A stretch of DNA of 15,419 nt from JBBQSN01 sp038213835 (GCA_038213835.1 JBBQSN010000083.1:1-15419), one strand, 5' to 3'; counted from the first letter of the stretch, positions 1 through 6,320 are shown. The notes: generated by a model not told the origin, from the sequence alone. Translations and numbers: made by a program.

Positions 1-2
1 GC

Positions 3-692
3 GGCGGCACACCGGTCGCGCAGGCCACCGTGACCGTCACCGCGACGGTCCCAGGCGAGGCGAGCCCGTCCGAACCGTCAGGGGCCGAAACGTCCGCCAT
101 CATCAGCGGGAGCAGCGCCGCGCCTCCCGACGACGGGCCCGGGCTGTCCGCGGTGCGGGAGCTGCAGCCGTCGGAGGCAGCGCAGGAGGCGAGGGTCAGC
201 GGCGACGGTGCCGTCGGCGGGCTGGGCTTTCGGGACTACAACGGCACGAACACCGTGGTGCTGCGAGAGGTGACCGACAGCACGGGCAGGCAGCTGTTCG
301 CCGACCACGTCAGCTACTACCCCCGGTCGGACGAGTTCGAGGTGCTGCGCGAGGTCCGCGACGGTGTCGAGGACTGCGAGGACGGCGACGTGACCGCAGA
401 GTTCCTGCCCGGGTCACTGGCCGTGCACGACGACGACGAGGACGACATCGGCGAGGTCACCTTCACGTACCGGCGGGCCTGCCGCACGGACGTCAGCGCC
501 GCCGAGCAGAAGCTGCTCGTGCTCGAAGACGGCGACAAGTACATCCTCCGTGGCGAGACGTCCACACCGTTCCAACGCTTCGAGGACCCGGTGGCGGAGC
601 CGGAGGCGAGCAGGTGGCCGGAGGTGGCCTACGTGCGCGCGATCGCCCGGTACCGCGAGCTCGCCGCCGAGTTCACGCCGACATCGCCGTAG
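3..692 (+). CDS. Partial secreted/surface protein with M949_RS01915-like domain (5' end missing)
   Basis: The reading frame is open to the left edge with no stop, so the first GTG (position 30) is probably internal and this is the C-terminal part of a longer protein. The visible N-terminal stretch is rich in Thr, Val, Ser, Pro and Ala, as expected of an extracellular linker. The rest is one globular domain of about 170 residues with two cysteines (VEDCEDGD and RRACRTD) that could form a disulfide. The block FTYRRACRTDVSAAEQKLL followed by DGDKYILRG resembles the M949_RS01915 family, named for surface polysaccharide biosynthesis but biochemically uncharacterised; this match is from memory. Just before it, DDDEDDIGE has acidic residues spaced D-x-D-x-D-x-x-x-E, like a dockerin or EF-hand type calcium loop. 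Secretion is inferred, because the signal or membrane segment would lie outside the window. Function is unknown. Confidence 0.75.
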   Translation, partial: GGTPVAQATVTVTATVPGEASPSEPSGAETSAIISGSSAAPPDDGPGLSAVRELQPSEAAQEARVSGDGAVGGLGFRDYNGTNTVVLREVTDSTGRQLFADHVSYYPRSDEFEVLREVRDGVEDCEDGDVTAEFLPGSLAVHDDDEDDIGEVTFTYRRACRTDVSAAEQKLLVLEDGDKYILRGETSTPFQRFEDPVAEPEASRWPEVAYVRAIARYRELAAEFTPTSP

Positions 693-726
693 CCACCAGA
701 CGCTCGGCCCACGGCGGACCCCGCGT

Positions 727-758
727 ACCGCGTCGGTGCCGCCGGCATGCCGCGCGGT
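727..758 (+). terminator. Strong stem-loop after the first gene, possible terminator
   Basis: This is an imperfect hairpin 35 nt after the stop of the first gene. ACCGCG (727-732) pairs with CGCGGT (753-758), CGG (734-736) with CCG (750-752), and TGCC (737-740) with GGCA (744-747), around a GCC loop. One T and a TG are bulged. That makes 13 pairs, nearly all G-C. There is no T tract, which is common for actinobacterial terminators, so termination is inferred and not proven. Confidence 0.5.
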
Positions 759-826
759 CGGAGGAGGGAGCGCTTGAGACCATGCCGATGGCAGGTGAGT
801 CGCCACGCCACGGTAGGGCCACGCCT

Positions 827-832
827 TAGGCT
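827..832 (+). promoter_or_regulatory. -10 box TAGGCT of a leaderless promoter for the BtuF-like gene
   Basis: TAGGCT fits the actinobacterial TANNNT -10 consensus and ends 6 nt before the GTG at 839, occupying -12 to -7 if the transcript begins at the start codon. No Shine-Dalgarno sequence lies between it and the GTG. This is the typical layout of a leaderless mRNA. I see no convincing -35 element. Confidence 0.6.
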
Positions 833-838
833 CGTCGG

Positions 839-1744
839 GTGCCCGGGATCGTGTCGCTGCTGCCGTCCGCCACCGAGTGGGTCTACGCCCTGGGCCTGCA
901 GGACGACCTGCGCGGCGTCACCTTCGAGTGCGACGAGCCGCCGGCCGCCCGCGACGACCACCCGGTCGTGGTCACCGGGATGGACACCGAGGGCCTGACC
1001 CCGGGTGAGATCGACGCCCGGGTCAAGGAGAAGGTCGCCGCGGGGCTCGGGCTGTACCGCCTCGACGAGGCCGCGATGGCCCGGATCGCCCCGGACGTCG
1101 TGCTCACCCAGGACCTGTGCCGGGTCTGTGCGCTCCCTGCCGGCGAGGCCTCCGTCGCCCTCGACGCCGCGGGTTGCCCGGGTGACGTCGTCACCCTCGA
1201 CCCGCACCGCCTCGACGAGGTGCTCGACGGCGTGCTGGCGGTCGCGGCCGCGGCCGGTAGACCGAGCGAGGGGGAGCGGGTACGGGCCATGCTGGCGGTA
1301 CGGCTGGACCGGGTGGCCATGTCGGTCGCCGGACGACCGAGGCCGCGCGTCCTGGTGCTGGAGTGGACCGACCCGGCGTACCTGGCCGGCCACTGGGTGC
1401 CCGACCTCGTGGAGGCCGCTGGTGGCGAGCCGGTGCTGACGTTGCCGGGCGAGCGCAGCGTCGGGGTGGAGTGGGACCGGATCACCTCTGTCGCAGCCGA
1501 TGTCGTGCTGGTCGCCCCCTGCGGCTACGGTCTGGACGATGCTGTCGGTCAGGCGGAGCTGGTGCGCGAGCGGCTGCCTCGCGCCGAGCTGTGGGCGATC
1601 GACGCCGGTGGCCTCGTCACCCGGCCGGGGCCGCGGGTCGTCGACGGCGTCGAGGCGATCGCCTGGGCCTTGCACGGCGACGCGGTGCCGTCGCCTCCGC
1701 CCGGGCGCGTGCAGCGGGTCGGTGCCGCCCGTCCCGCACGGTGA
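839..1744 (+). CDS. BtuF-like (cobalamin-type) substrate-binding-fold protein, no signal peptide
   Basis: A 301-aa protein of the periplasmic-binding fold seen in BtuF and iron-siderophore binding proteins. The N-terminus IVSLLPSATEWVYALGL is the classic opening of this fold. Further family blocks are LTQDLCRVCALP (residues 89-100), DPAYLAGHWVPDLVEAAGG (178-196) and VAPCGYGL (225-232). It begins directly with the first beta strand and has no signal peptide or lipobox, so it should be cytoplasmic rather than a transporter-bound receptor. Cysteines occur at 31 (ECDEP), 94 and 97 (CRVC), 113 and 228 (PCG); all but 113 lie in motifs I recall as shared by a BtuF-like subfamily. No permease or ATPase gene is adjacent. 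It lies 22 bp before pdxT, where many actinobacteria have pdxS or an unrelated gene. The GTG start is supported by the leaderless promoter. The ligand is unknown; cobalamin is only a family-based guess. The last 20 residues are Pro/Arg-rich and look disordered. Confidence 0.85.
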   Translation: MPGIVSLLPSATEWVYALGLQDDLRGVTFECDEPPAARDDHPVVVTGMDTEGLTPGEIDARVKEKVAAGLGLYRLDEAAMARIAPDVVLTQDLCRVCALPAGEASVALDAAGCPGDVVTLDPHRLDEVLDGVLAVAAAAGRPSEGERVRAMLAVRLDRVAMSVAGRPRPRVLVLEWTDPAYLAGHWVPDLVEAAGGEPVLTLPGERSVGVEWDRITSVAADVVLVAPCGYGLDDAVGQAELVRERLPRAELWAIDAGGLVTRPGPRVVDGVEAIAWALHGDAVPSPPPGRVQRVGAARPAR

Positions 1745-1753
1745 GCGTCCGCC

Positions 1754-1759
1754 TACCCT
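1754..1759 (+). promoter_or_regulatory. -10 box TACCCT of a leaderless promoter for pdxT
   Basis: TACCCT matches TANNNT and ends 7 nt before the pdxT GTG at 1767, with no ribosome binding site between. It begins 10 bp after the stop of the upstream gene, so pdxT-yebC may have its own leaderless transcript besides any read-through. Confidence 0.5.
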
Positions 1760-1766
1760 TCACGCC

Positions 1767-2381
1767 GTGACCAGTCCGACCGCACCGCTCGTGGGCGTGC
1801 TCGCGCTGCAGGGCGACGTCCGCGAGCACCGGGCCGCGCTCGAGGAGGCAGGCGCCACCACGCGCGCGGTCCGGCGTCCCGAGGAGCTCGAGGGCCTGGC
1901 CGGGATCGTCCTCCCGGGTGGCGAGTCGACGACGATCGACAAGCTCGCCCGCGCCTTCGAGGTCCGCGACCCGCTGGTGGCGGCGCTGAGGGCCGGGCTG
2001 CCCGCCTACGGGTCGTGCGCCGGGATGATCCTGCTCGCCGAGCGCGTGCTCGACGGCCGGCCCGACCAGCAGACCTTCGGCGGACTCGACGTCACCGTGC
2101 GCCGCAACGCCTTCGGTCGCCAGGTCGACTCCTTCGAGGAGGACATCGGGTTCACCGGGATCGACGGCCCGGTGCGCGCCGTCTTCATCCGCGCCCCGTG
2201 GGTGGAGGAGGTCGGTCCGGAGGTCGAGGTGCTCGCCCGGGTGGAGGCCGGCCCGGCCGACGGTAGGATCGTGGCCGTTCGTCAGGGCCCGTTGCTCGCC
2301 ACGTCGTTCCACCCGGAGGTCACCGGGGACCACCGCGTGCACGGGCTGTTCGTGCAGATGGTGAGGGAGCGATTCTTATGA
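1767..2381 (+). CDS. pdxT: Pyridoxal 5'-phosphate synthase glutaminase subunit PdxT
   Basis: This is a class I glutamine amidotransferase (204 aa, normal for PdxT). It hydrolyses glutamine and passes ammonia to PdxS, which builds pyridoxal phosphate from ribose 5-phosphate and glyceraldehyde 3-phosphate; 12 PdxT bind a PdxS dodecamer in the cytoplasm. Visible hallmarks are GVLALQGDVREH at the N-terminus, LPGGESTT (residues 49-55), the nucleophile Cys84 in GSCAGMILLA, and the FHPE motif giving His182 and Glu184 of the catalytic triad. The GTG at 1767 is chosen because the protein then starts just before the first conserved strand and because of the -10 box at leaderless distance. The frame stays open upstream, but that stretch is a shadow of the preceding gene. 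The partner pdxS is not in the window. The end overlaps yebC by ATGA. Confidence 0.96.
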   Translation: MTSPTAPLVGVLALQGDVREHRAALEEAGATTRAVRRPEELEGLAGIVLPGGESTTIDKLARAFEVRDPLVAALRAGLPAYGSCAGMILLAERVLDGRPDQQTFGGLDVTVRRNAFGRQVDSFEEDIGFTGIDGPVRAVFIRAPWVEEVGPEVEVLARVEAGPADGRIVAVRQGPLLATSFHPEVTGDHRVHGLFVQMVRERFL

Positions 2382-3127
2382 GCGGCCATTCAAAGTGGGC
2401 GACCACGAAGCACAAGAAGGCCGTCGTCGACGCCAAGCGCGGCAAGATGTTCGCCAAGCTGATCAAGAACATCGAGGTCGCGGCGCGCACCGGTGGCAGC
2501 GACCTGGCGGGCAACCCCACGCTCTACGACGCCGTCCAGAAGGCGAAGAAGTCCTCGGTGCCGAACGACAACATCGACCGCGCCCTCAAGCGCGGCTCAG
2601 GGGTCGAGACCGGCGGCGCCGACTACCAGACGATCATGTACGAGGGCTACGGCCCCAACGGCGTGGCCGTGCTGGTGGAGTGCCTCACCGACAACCGCAA
2701 CCGCGCCGCCTCCGACGTCCGGGTCGCGTTCACCCGCAACGGCGGCCAGATGGCCGACCCCGGCTCGGTCTCCTACCTGTTCACCCGCAAGGGCGTCGTC
2801 CTGGTGCCCTCCGAGGGCCTGGGCGAGGACGACGTGCTCGCGGCGGTCCTCGACGCCGGTGCCGAGGAGGTCAACGACCTCGGCGAGACCTTCGAGGTCC
2901 TCAGCGAGGCCACCGACCTGGTCGCCGTGCGCACCGCGCTGCAGGAGGCGGGTATCGACTACAACTCCGCCGACGCCCAGTTCGTCCCCGCCATGCAGGT
3001 GGAGCTCGACGCCGAGGGGGCCGAGAAGATCTTCCGGCTGATCGACGCCCTCGAGGACAGCGACGACGTCCAGAACGTGTTCGCCAACTTCGACGTCAGC
3101 GACGAGGTGATGGCCGAGGTCCAGTGA
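2378..3127 (+). CDS. yebC: YebC/PmpR family protein (TACO1-type translation/regulatory factor)
   Basis: A 249-aa protein with the diagnostic N-terminus MSGHSKWATTKHKKAVVDAK, followed by FAKLIKNIEVAARTGG, VPNDNIDRALKRG and YEGYGPNGVAVLVECLTDNRNR. Length and motifs are full and typical. The family was long annotated as transcriptional regulators; more recent work on bacterial YebC and mitochondrial TACO1 points to relief of ribosome stalling at proline-rich stretches. It acts in the cytoplasm. The ATG at 2378 overlaps the pdxT stop (ATGA), and a purine-rich Shine-Dalgarno sequence (GGTGAGGGAG) lies about 8 nt upstream inside pdxT, so the two are probably co-transcribed and translationally coupled. 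The yebC-ruvC neighbourhood is conserved in many bacteria; here a minus-strand pair interrupts it. The stop is 16 bp from the end of the convergent small gene. Confidence 0.97.
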   Translation: MSGHSKWATTKHKKAVVDAKRGKMFAKLIKNIEVAARTGGSDLAGNPTLYDAVQKAKKSSVPNDNIDRALKRGSGVETGGADYQTIMYEGYGPNGVAVLVECLTDNRNRAASDVRVAFTRNGGQMADPGSVSYLFTRKGVVLVPSEGLGEDDVLAAVLDAGAEEVNDLGETFEVLSEATDLVAVRTALQEAGIDYNSADAQFVPAMQVELDAEGAEKIFRLIDALEDSDDVQNVFANFDVSDEVMAEVQ

Positions 3128-3143
3128 CCTCGGTCCGGCCCGG

Positions 3144-3362
3144 TCAGAGGACGCCGATGCCGTAGAGCACGAGCCACTGAGCCTGCCGGTCGATCGGCTC
3201 GAGGTCCGGGGGCGGGACGACGTCCTGGAGCTCGGTGAGGTCTTCGAGCCGCACGGGGGCGGGCAGCTCGACGAAACGGTTCTCCCGGATCCGCTCGGCG
3301 AGGTCGACGGCGAGCGGCAGCGGCACGGAGTGCGTGCCGGCGGCCGTCGTCGCGGTGCTCAT
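3144..3362 (-). CDS. Small hypothetical protein, 72 aa
   Basis: An unrecognised 72-aa protein. It starts at ATG 3362, four bases after the stop of the SRPBCC gene on the same strand, so the two very likely form one transcript. The sequence has a helical, charged middle (LAVDLAERIRENRFVELP), then LEDLTELQDVV, a PPP stretch and a hydrophobic C-terminus ending WLVLYGIGVL. It has no signal peptide, cysteine or zinc motif, and only a weak purine-rich site upstream. Support for coding comes from the tight spacing with the upstream gene and from otherwise tight packing; the opposite-strand frame over this region carries no recognisable protein. The stop lies 16 bp from the yebC stop (tail to tail). 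No function is assigned. Confidence 0.65.
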   Translation of the reverse strand: MSTATTAAGTHSVPLPLAVDLAERIRENRFVELPAPVRLEDLTELQDVVPPPDLEPIDRQAQWLVLYGIGVL

Positions 3363-3366
3363 GACG

Positions 3367-3843
3367 TCAGTGTGCGCCTGGCTCGACGGGAGGGAAAGGG
3401 CTGAGGAACCGGCGCAACGCCGCCAGTCGGCGCCGGGTCTCGACGCCGAAGGCGAACCGGGCCACCGGCTCGACCAGCGGGGCGAGCAGCCGCGGTCGGC
3501 AGGTGAAGGTGAACGTGTACGTCAGCAACGACCCGCCGTCCTCGTCGCGGTGCCGGATCGAGGCGGCCCAGGTGGCGAACACGAACACCGGACGGGTCAG
3601 GGTCACCGCGGCGAGCGTCGGCCGCCGGAACGTGACGTACCGGGTCCGGAAGCCGTAGCCGCCGAGGAGCCACCGTGCGGTGCAGACGGTCTCGACGTCC
3701 GGGCCCGGTGGTTGGTCGCCGACCACCTCGGCGCGACGCAGCAGGGTGTCCCACTCGAGCCGGCGGCCGTAGTCGTGCAGCGCGTCGAACACCGCGGCCG
3801 AGGGCACGGGCATCTGCTCGGTGACCACCAGGTGCGCCGTCAT
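3367..3843 (-). CDS. SRPBCC (START/polyketide cyclase-like) family protein
   Basis: A 158-aa protein of the SRPBCC helix-grip fold. It opens VVTEQMPVPSAAVFDALHDYGRRLEWD, the usual first strand plus helix with a W-D after it, then alternates beta strands (TARWLLGGYGFRTRYVTF; LLTYTFTFTC) and ends in a long amphipathic helix with PLVEPVARFAFGVETRRRLAALRRFL. The fold binds hydrophobic small molecules or lipids in a deep pocket; the ligand cannot be told from sequence. There is no signal peptide. ATG 3843 is chosen because the fold begins there and because a TAGGCT -10 box lies 7 nt upstream. It is transcribed away from ruvC across a 48-bp gap and is followed by the 72-aa gene. This pair separates yebC from ruvC and looks like a local insertion into the conserved order. 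Confidence 0.88.
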   Translation of the reverse strand: MTAHLVVTEQMPVPSAAVFDALHDYGRRLEWDTLLRRAEVVGDQPPGPDVETVCTARWLLGGYGFRTRYVTFRRPTLAAVTLTRPVFVFATWAASIRHRDEDGGSLLTYTFTFTCRPRLLAPLVEPVARFAFGVETRRRLAALRRFLSPFPPVEPGAH

Positions 3844-3850
3844 CCCGGCG

Positions 3851-3856
3851 AGCCTA
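3851..3856 (-). promoter_or_regulatory. -10 box TAGGCT (minus strand) of a leaderless promoter for the SRPBCC gene
   Basis: On the minus strand TAGGCT is followed by 7 nt and then the ATG at 3843, with no Shine-Dalgarno sequence. The hexamer is identical to the one before the BtuF-like gene. It sits in the 48-bp gap shared with ruvC. Confidence 0.55.
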
Positions 3857-3879
3857 GGCCGACCGCCCGGGGCGCGTGG

Positions 3880-3885
3880 GACGCT
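3880..3885 (+). promoter_or_regulatory. Weak candidate -10 (GACGCT) before ruvC
   Basis: GACGCT sits at -12 to -7 relative to the ruvC GTG. It keeps the two most conserved -10 positions (A2 and T6) but lacks the first T. There is no clear Shine-Dalgarno sequence, so a weak leaderless start is possible. This is a tentative call. Confidence 0.25.
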
Positions 3886-3891
3886 GCCGGG

Positions 3892-4446
3892 GTGCGAGTC
3901 CTCGGTGTCGACCCCGGTCTGACCCGGTGCGGCATCGGCGTGGTCGACGGCAGGGCCGGACGCCGGGTGGCGCTCGTGCACGTGGGCGTCGTGACGACGC
4001 AGCCCACCGACGCCCTGGGGGACCGGCTGCTCGCCGTCGCCCTGGGCATCGAGGCCGCTATCGCGCAGCACCGCCCCGACGTGCTCGCGGTCGAGCGGGT
4101 GTTCAGCCAGCACAACGTCCAGAGCGTGATGGGGACGGCCCAGGCGAGCGGCGTGGCCGTGCTGGCCGGGGCCCGCGCCGGCCTCCCGGTCGTCCTGCAC
4201 ACGCCCACCGAGGTCAAGGCGGCGGTCACCGGGTCGGGCCGCGCGGGCAAGGCGCAGGTCGGCGCGATGGTCGTGCGCATCCTGGGGCTGGACGAGCTCC
4301 CGCGACCGGCCGACGCCGCGGACGCCCTCGCGCTCGCGATCTGCCACCTGTGGCGCTGCGGCTCGGCGGCGCCGGTCGGCGTCGGAGCGGTCACCCCGGC
4401 CCAGCGGCTGTGGGCCGTGGCCGCGGCGGCGGCCGCCCGCCGCTGA
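3892..4446 (+). CDS. ruvC: Crossover junction endodeoxyribonuclease RuvC
   Basis: A 184-aa Holliday-junction resolvase with an RNase H-like fold. It cuts two opposing strands of four-way junctions as a dimer, acting with the RuvAB branch-migration motor. The four acidic metal-binding residues can be read: Asp7 in VLGVDPGLTRCG, Glu68 in LAVERVF, and Asp141 and Asp144 in PADAADALALAICH. FSQHNVQSVMGTAQASGV (71-88) is the family signature helix. The GTG at 3892 places Asp7 at the same position as in E. coli RuvC; the open frame continues upstream but over the antisense SRPBCC gene. ruvA begins 136 bp downstream, an unusually wide gap for this cluster, and the gap contains an SOS box. No SOS box is visible before ruvC itself. 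Confidence 0.97.
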   Translation: MRVLGVDPGLTRCGIGVVDGRAGRRVALVHVGVVTTQPTDALGDRLLAVALGIEAAIAQHRPDVLAVERVFSQHNVQSVMGTAQASGVAVLAGARAGLPVVLHTPTEVKAAVTGSGRAGKAQVGAMVVRILGLDELPRPADAADALALAICHLWRCGSAAPVGVGAVTPAQRLWAVAAAAAARR

Positions 4447-4499
4447 CCGGTCGGGACGCCACGCCGGACGGGCTCCACGGCGCCGTGCGTCCCGGCGGC

Positions 4500-4505
4500 T
4501 ACCGT
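4500..4505 (+). promoter_or_regulatory. Candidate -10 box TACCGT for ruvAB
   Basis: TACCGT fits TANNNT and lies 9 bp before the LexA box, which would then cover the transcription start and early transcribed region, a common repressor position. No good -35 is visible 17-18 bp upstream, so the call is tentative. Confidence 0.4.
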
Positions 4506-4514
4506 TTACCTGGG

Positions 4515-4530
4515 TCGAACAGGTGTTCGT
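4515..4530 (+). promoter_or_regulatory. LexA operator (SOS box) upstream of ruvAB
   Basis: TCGAACAGGTGTTCGT matches the Gram-positive/mycobacterial LexA consensus TCGAAC-N4-GTTCGA at 11 of the 12 specified bases; only the last base differs. It is an inverted repeat and lies 52 bp before the ruvA start. LexA binding here would repress ruvA-ruvB until DNA damage activates RecA. Confidence 0.88.
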
Positions 4531-4582
4531 CATCCACCCGGTACCGGTCGGGACCGGCGGGCGCGGGACAGGAGGAGTCGCG

Positions 4583-5176
4583 GTGATCGCATCGGTGCGT
4601 GGACGGGTGGCTGCGGTGCGCCTGGACGGCGCGGTCGTCGAGGTCGGCGGCGTGGGCATGGCGGTCCAGGCGACCCCGAACACCGTGGCGACCCTGCGGG
4701 TCGGCCAGGAGTGCGAGCTGTCCACGTCCCTGGTCGTCCGCGAGGACTCGTTGACCCTCTACGGGTTCGGCGACGCCGACGAGCGCGACGTCTTCGAGAC
4801 GCTGCAGACCGTGTCCGGCATCGGCCCGCGCCTGGCGCTCGCGATGCTCGCCGTGCACACGCCGGACGGCCTGCGCCGTGCGGTGGCCACCGAGGACCTC
4901 ACCGCCCTGTGCCGGGTGCCCGGCATCGGGCGCAAGGGCGCCCAGCGGATCGTGCTCGACCTCACCGACCGGCTCGGTGCCCCCGACGGCTCGGCCGTGC
5001 CGGTGCCTGCCGGCCCGGGCCCCGGCGGTGCCGATCCCCAGGTCGTCGAGGCGCTCGTAGGGCTCGGCTGGAACGCCAGGCAGGCCGAGGCGGCCGTGCA
5101 GGCCGTCGCGGCCGACGGTGCCTCCGACCGGACCAGCCTGCTGCGCGCCGCCCTGCGGCACCTGGGCCGGGGCTGA
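4583..5176 (+). CDS. ruvA: Holliday junction branch migration protein RuvA
   Basis: A 197-aa protein of normal RuvA length. It forms a tetramer that clamps the four-way junction and loads RuvB hexamers on opposite arms. The N-terminal OB-fold (about residues 1-62) begins MIASVRGRVAAV and includes SLTLYGFGDADERDVF. Two helix-hairpin-helix motifs follow, TVSGIGPRLALAML and RVPGIGRKGAQRIVLDL. A Gly/Pro-rich flexible linker (PVPAGPGPGGADP) leads to the RuvB-binding domain III (VVEALVGLGWNARQAEAAV). The GTG start is supported by a textbook Shine-Dalgarno AGGAGG at 4570-4575, seven bases upstream. It lies downstream of the SOS box and only 5 bp before ruvB, so ruvAB form one damage-inducible unit. 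Confidence 0.97.
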   Translation: MIASVRGRVAAVRLDGAVVEVGGVGMAVQATPNTVATLRVGQECELSTSLVVREDSLTLYGFGDADERDVFETLQTVSGIGPRLALAMLAVHTPDGLRRAVATEDLTALCRVPGIGRKGAQRIVLDLTDRLGAPDGSAVPVPAGPGPGGADPQVVEALVGLGWNARQAEAAVQAVAADGASDRTSLLRAALRHLGRG

Positions 5177-5181
5177 GCGCC

Positions 5182-6291
5182 GTGGACGAGCAGCGCGAGC
5201 CGGCCACGGCCTTCGAGGACGGGAGCGTGGAGATCGCCCTGCCCGAGGAGCGGGTCGTGACCACCGGCGCCGACGCCCTGGAGCGGGCGGCGGAGGCGGC
5301 GCTGCGGCCACGCCGGCTCGAGGACTTCGTGGGGCAGCCGGTCGTGCGCGACCAGCTCGGCCTGGTGCTGGAGGCCGCCCGGGCACGGGGGAAGGCGCCG
5401 GAGCACCTGCTGCTCTCCGGGCCGCCGGGGCTCGGCAAGACCACGCTGTCGATGATCGTCGCCGCCGAGCTCGCTGCGCCGCTGCGGATCACCTCCGGTC
5501 CGGCCATCCAGCACGCCGGTGACCTCGCGGCGATCCTGTCCTCGCTCGAGGAGAACGAGGTCCTGTTCGTCGACGAGATCCACCGGGTCGCCCGCCCGGC
5601 GGAGGAGCTGCTCTACCTGGCGATGGAGGACTTCCGGGTCGACGTCGTCGTCGGCAAGGGGGCCGGCGCCACCGCGATCCCGCTCGAGCTCCCACCGTTC
5701 ACGCTCGTCGGCGCCACCACCCGTGCGGGCCTGCTCGCGGCTCCGCTGCGCGACCGGTTCGGGTTCACCGCCCACCTCGACTTCTACAGCGCGACCGACC
5801 TGCAGACCGTCCTGACCCGTTCGGCCGGCCTGCTCGAGATCGAGCTCGACCACCGCGCGGCCGCGGAGATCGCCGGGCGCTCGCGGGGCACGCCCCGGGT
5901 GGCCAACCGGCTGCTGCGCCGGGTGCGCGACTGGGCCCAGGTGCGCGGCGACGGCACAGTCGACCTGCGGGCCGCCCGCGCCGCCCTCGAGGTCTACAAG
6001 GTCGACGAGATCGGGCTGGACCGGTTCGACCGGGCCGTGCTCCGCGCCCTGTGCGAGCGGTTCCACGGCGGCCCGGTGGGGCTGTCGACCCTGGCGGTGG
6101 CGGTGGGGGAGGAGCCCGAGACCGTCGAGACCGTCGCCGAGCCGTTCCTCGTCCGGGAGGGGCTGGTCTCCCGCACCGCGCGCGGCCGGGTGGCCACCGC
6201 CGCGGGGTACCGGCACCTGGGGCTGCGGGCACCGGCCGGTCACCCGGCCGCGGCCCAGCAGCTGGGGCTCGAGCTCGAGCCCGACCGGTAG
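5182..6291 (+). CDS. ruvB: Holliday junction branch migration ATPase RuvB
   Basis: A 369-aa AAA+ ATPase that forms hexameric rings and drives branch migration with RuvA. Motifs in order are LRPRRLEDFVGQ (residues 41-52), Walker A GPPGLGKT (80-87), Walker B VLFVDEIH (127-134), sensor 1 GATT (177-180), PLRDRFG with the arginine finger region (188-194), and sensor 2 RGTPRVANRLLRR (235-247). The C-terminal winged helix covers about residues 290-350. The N-terminus has about 35 residues before LRPRRL, somewhat longer than many homologues. The GTG at 5182 is 5 bp after the ruvA stop and has no strong ribosome binding site of its own, so translation is probably coupled to ruvA. It is followed by a promoter-bearing gap before yajC. 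Confidence 0.97.
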   Translation: MDEQREPATAFEDGSVEIALPEERVVTTGADALERAAEAALRPRRLEDFVGQPVVRDQLGLVLEAARARGKAPEHLLLSGPPGLGKTTLSMIVAAELAAPLRITSGPAIQHAGDLAAILSSLEENEVLFVDEIHRVARPAEELLYLAMEDFRVDVVVGKGAGATAIPLELPPFTLVGATTRAGLLAAPLRDRFGFTAHLDFYSATDLQTVLTRSAGLLEIELDHRAAAEIAGRSRGTPRVANRLLRRVRDWAQVRGDGTVDLRAARAALEVYKVDEIGLDRFDRAVLRALCERFHGGPVGLSTLAVAVGEEPETVETVAEPFLVREGLVSRTARGRVATAAGYRHLGLRAPAGHPAAAQQLGLELEPDR

Positions 6292-6320
6292 TCTCGGGGG
6301 GCGGTGCGGGCGCGTCCACG

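Noticed and set aside
30..692. Complete gene starting at GTG 30
   Set aside because: The frame is open to the window edge and the region around position 30 reads like a Thr/Ala/Pro linker, so the real start is most likely outside.
693..838. Cobalamin riboswitch before the BtuF-like gene
   Set aside because: No B12-box-like element was found, the gap is only 146 bp, and the gene appears leaderless, which leaves no room for a 5' riboswitch.
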